A program made the position numbers and the translations under genes. DNA of 16,681 nucleotides from Desulfotignum sp. GTDB taxonomy: Bacteria > Desulfobacterota > Desulfobacteria > Desulfobacterales > Desulfobacteraceae. The notes under the pieces are model-generated. The model did not search any database, had not been told where the DNA came from, and worked only from the letters and a program-made list of their open reading frames with translations. The stretch covers positions 1 through 16,681 of the forward strand of contig JAABSS010000495.1 in the NCBI GenBank assembly GCA_011390235.1. The letters run 5' to 3'. Shown here piece after piece: positions 15,414 through 16,681 of the stretch. Positions within the stretch are counted from its first letter, which is position 1. The number at the start of each line of letters is the position of its first letter.

Positions 15414-15475
15414 TACCTAAAATCACATTTTTTCGTGTGGTGTGCAGACCCCAGTGCCAGAAAAGTTGTCGCATG

Positions 15476-15559
15476 CGCTAAAAACCATTATTTTAGCGGT
15501 GCTGGAACCAGGATTGTTTCGGAAAATATCAGGATTACGTGAAAGACGTTTGTAATCCT
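15476..15559. other. Two small hairpins in the 299-bp gap between the two regulator genes
   Basis: CGCTAAAA/TTTTAGCG (15476-15483 with 15491-15498; 7-base loop) and AGGATTAC/GTAATCCT (15531-15538 with 15552-15559; 13-base loop) are perfect 8-bp inverted repeats lying after the stop of the second regulator. They may end or stabilise its transcript. Neither is followed by a clear U-run. No gene is supported in 15325-15623; an open frame running from 15718 to 15488 overlaps the second regulator out of frame. Confidence 0.35.
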
Positions 15560-15623
15560 TAGAATGCGATGGCTTGTGATCTCAGCGTTATTTACAAAAA
15601 AATCATGAAACTGATGCAAGAAA

Positions 15624-16298
15624 TCAGACCGGCATCTGTGCCCCTTCATAGACTGTCTTGACCGCATCCCGGCTGTTTTCCAGATGCAGCTGCATCTGGT
15701 CCATGGCCAGTGACACATTTTTCTGCTGCACAGCAGCCAGAATTTTGCGGTGTTCTTTAACCACCGCCGCCATTCTGCCGGTGATGGCCAGGGCCTTGAA
15801 CCCCATCAGATGCATAATATCCCGGATGTCCTCCATCATGTCGATCAGGTAATTGTTTTTTGTCAACCGGGTGAATCCGATATGAAAATTTCTGTCTGCT
15901 TCCATGAATTTTATTTCATCTTTTGCGGTGACGGCATTTTTCTGATCGGTCAGACATTGTTCCAGGGATGTGGTATCCAGATCATTGGCATTCAGGCACA
16001 ATTTCTGGATGGAAAATACCTCCAGAGCGGTTCGTATCTCAAAAGCGTCATCAATGTCTTTAAGGGTGAAGGTATTGATGACCACCCCTTTCTGGGGAAG
16101 AAATTTCACCAGCCGTTTTGCAGACAACTCCAGCAGGGCCTCTCTGACAGGGGTCCGTGATATCCCCAGATCCTGTGCAATGCTTTTTTCATTGTAAACG
16201 ACATTGGGTGTGAGTTCATTGTTCAGAATGGACTGCCGCAACGCTTTTGTGACTTGTTTTGCCAAAGACTCGGGTTTGGTGATCTTGTTCAGGCCCAT
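15624..16298 (-). CDS. Second GntR-family FCD regulator, close paralogue of the first
   Basis: This 224-residue protein aligns end to end with the regulator at 14638-15324. About 60 of the first 77 residues are identical, including SRTPVREALLELS and KFLPQKGVVINTF. The FCD ligands are conserved (EADRNFHIGF, VKEHRKILA, LHLENSRD). The recognition helix is unchanged, so both probably bind the same or very similar DNA. The effector half differs more, with shared blocks such as LTKN and DIRDIMHLMGFKAL. The start is set at the MGL shared with the paralogue; GGAG lies 12 bp upstream, which is long. ATG 16316 would add six residues but has no clear ribosome site. It lies upstream of, and on the same strand as, the ten-gene operon but is separated from it by the promoter region, so it is probably a separate unit. 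Confidence 0.92.
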   Translation of the reverse strand: MGLNKITKPESLAKQVTKALRQSILNNELTPNVVYNEKSIAQDLGISRTPVREALLELSAKRLVKFLPQKGVVINTFTLKDIDDAFEIRTALEVFSIQKLCLNANDLDTTSLEQCLTDQKNAVTAKDEIKFMEADRNFHIGFTRLTKNNYLIDMMEDIRDIMHLMGFKALAITGRMAAVVKEHRKILAAVQQKNVSLAMDQMQLHLENSRDAVKTVYEGAQMPV

Positions 16299-16373
16299 GT
16301 GTCTGTCATTCTCCATACTTGGTGTTCACAGCCTTAATACCATTCAAAACTGACTTTTGGCTGCCCTCTTCCC

Positions 16374-16681
16374 TCAAGATTTCAGCATCTCCAGAAACCG
16401 GTCTTCATCCAGGACCGGGACCCCCAGATCCCTTGCCTTGGCCAGTTTGGAACCCGCCTGTGTTCCCGCCACCAGATAATCGGTGTTTTTTGACACGCTG
16501 GCGGTGACTTTGGCGCCCAGGGCCAGCAGCCGCGTTTTGGCTTCGGTCCGGGTCATGGCGGCCAGGGTACCGGTGAGCACCAGGGTTTTACCGGCAAAAA
16601 CATGATCTGTTTTTTCTTCCTGTTTCGCAAGGGGATTGAAAATCGTCACCCTGCTGTCTTTGAGTTGAGTGATCAAGGCCC
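16374..16681 (-). CDS. ligA: NAD-dependent DNA ligase LigA, C-terminal BRCT domain (5' end beyond window)
   Basis: About 102 C-terminal residues are visible; the frame stays open to the right edge. [52 protein letters not shown] and a terminal [11 protein letters not shown] form the standard BRCT domain that ends bacterial LigA. Upstream of it, [10 protein letters not shown] is the usual linker from the helix-hairpin-helix region. LigA seals nicks during replication and repair using NAD+. It is a housekeeping gene on the flank of the accessory cluster, so the right boundary of the catabolic region lies near 16350. Confidence 0.93.
   Translation of the reverse strand, partial: ALITQLKDSRVTIFNPLAKQEEKTDHVFAGKTLVLTGTLAAMTRTEAKTRLLALGAKVTASVSKNTDYLVAGTQAGSKLAKARDLGVPVLDEDRFLEMLKS

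Noticed and set aside
15488..15718. Minus-strand frame reaching from the second regulator into the intergenic region
   Set aside because: It overlaps the regulator out of frame, has no ribosome site and no family features.
1..16681. tRNA/rRNA genes, CRISPR arrays, insertion sequences, integrase or attachment sites
   Set aside because: Nothing matching these was seen on either strand; the only inverted repeats are the short ones listed.

Overview
The window looks like a chromosomal segment of an anaerobic, probably marine, Desulfobacterota bacterium (Desulfobacteraceae-like). The reasons are the moderately GC-rich DNA, the non-pyrrolysine MttB-family methyltransferase beside a BCCT-type transporter, the ferredoxin-linked PreA-like enzyme, and a membrane spermidine-synthase-like protein of a type common in this group. 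The taxonomic call is inference from gene content only.

Layout. (1) Bases 1-1084, + strand: the last codons of a probable TRAP transporter large permease, then a two-cysteine proline racemase / 4-hydroxyproline epimerase family protein. (2) Bases 1149-4230, - strand: a protein-L-isoaspartate O-methyltransferase with a signal peptide, overlapping an ~800-residue membrane protein with a spermidine-synthase-like middle domain. (3) Bases 4231-4537: a gene-free stretch with a perfect 17-bp inverted repeat. (4) Bases 4538-15324, - strand: a compact ten-gene array, read right to left: GntR/FCD regulator, small cupin, DUF2848 protein, carbon-nitrogen hydrolase, PreA-like dihydropyrimidine-dehydrogenase-type flavoprotein with two [4Fe-4S] clusters, BCCT transporter, three-subunit molybdenum hydroxylase (Mo, 2Fe-2S and FAD chains), and the MttB-family methyltransferase. 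Gaps are 77 bp or less, with overlaps at both ends. A good sigma70-type promoter overlapped by an imperfect palindrome lies in front. (5) Bases 15325-15623: the promoter region plus two small hairpins. (6) Bases 15624-16298, - strand: a second GntR/FCD regulator, a close paralogue of the first. (7) From 16374 to the window edge, - strand: the C-terminal BRCT end of NAD-dependent DNA ligase LigA.

How it may work together (inference). The ten-gene array reads as one inducible pathway for an N-methylated, probably heterocyclic, zwitterion. BCCT would import it. The molybdenum hydroxylase would add a carbonyl oxygen next to the ring nitrogen. The PreA-like enzyme would reduce a ring double bond. 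The carbon-nitrogen hydrolase and/or DUF2848 protein would cleave the product. The MttB-family protein would move a methyl group to a corrinoid protein encoded elsewhere. Pyridinium betaines (trigonelline, homarine) fit this logic; proline-type betaines would better explain the neighbouring racemase. The sequence alone does not decide the substrate. No RNA gene, CRISPR array, insertion sequence or integrase was seen.
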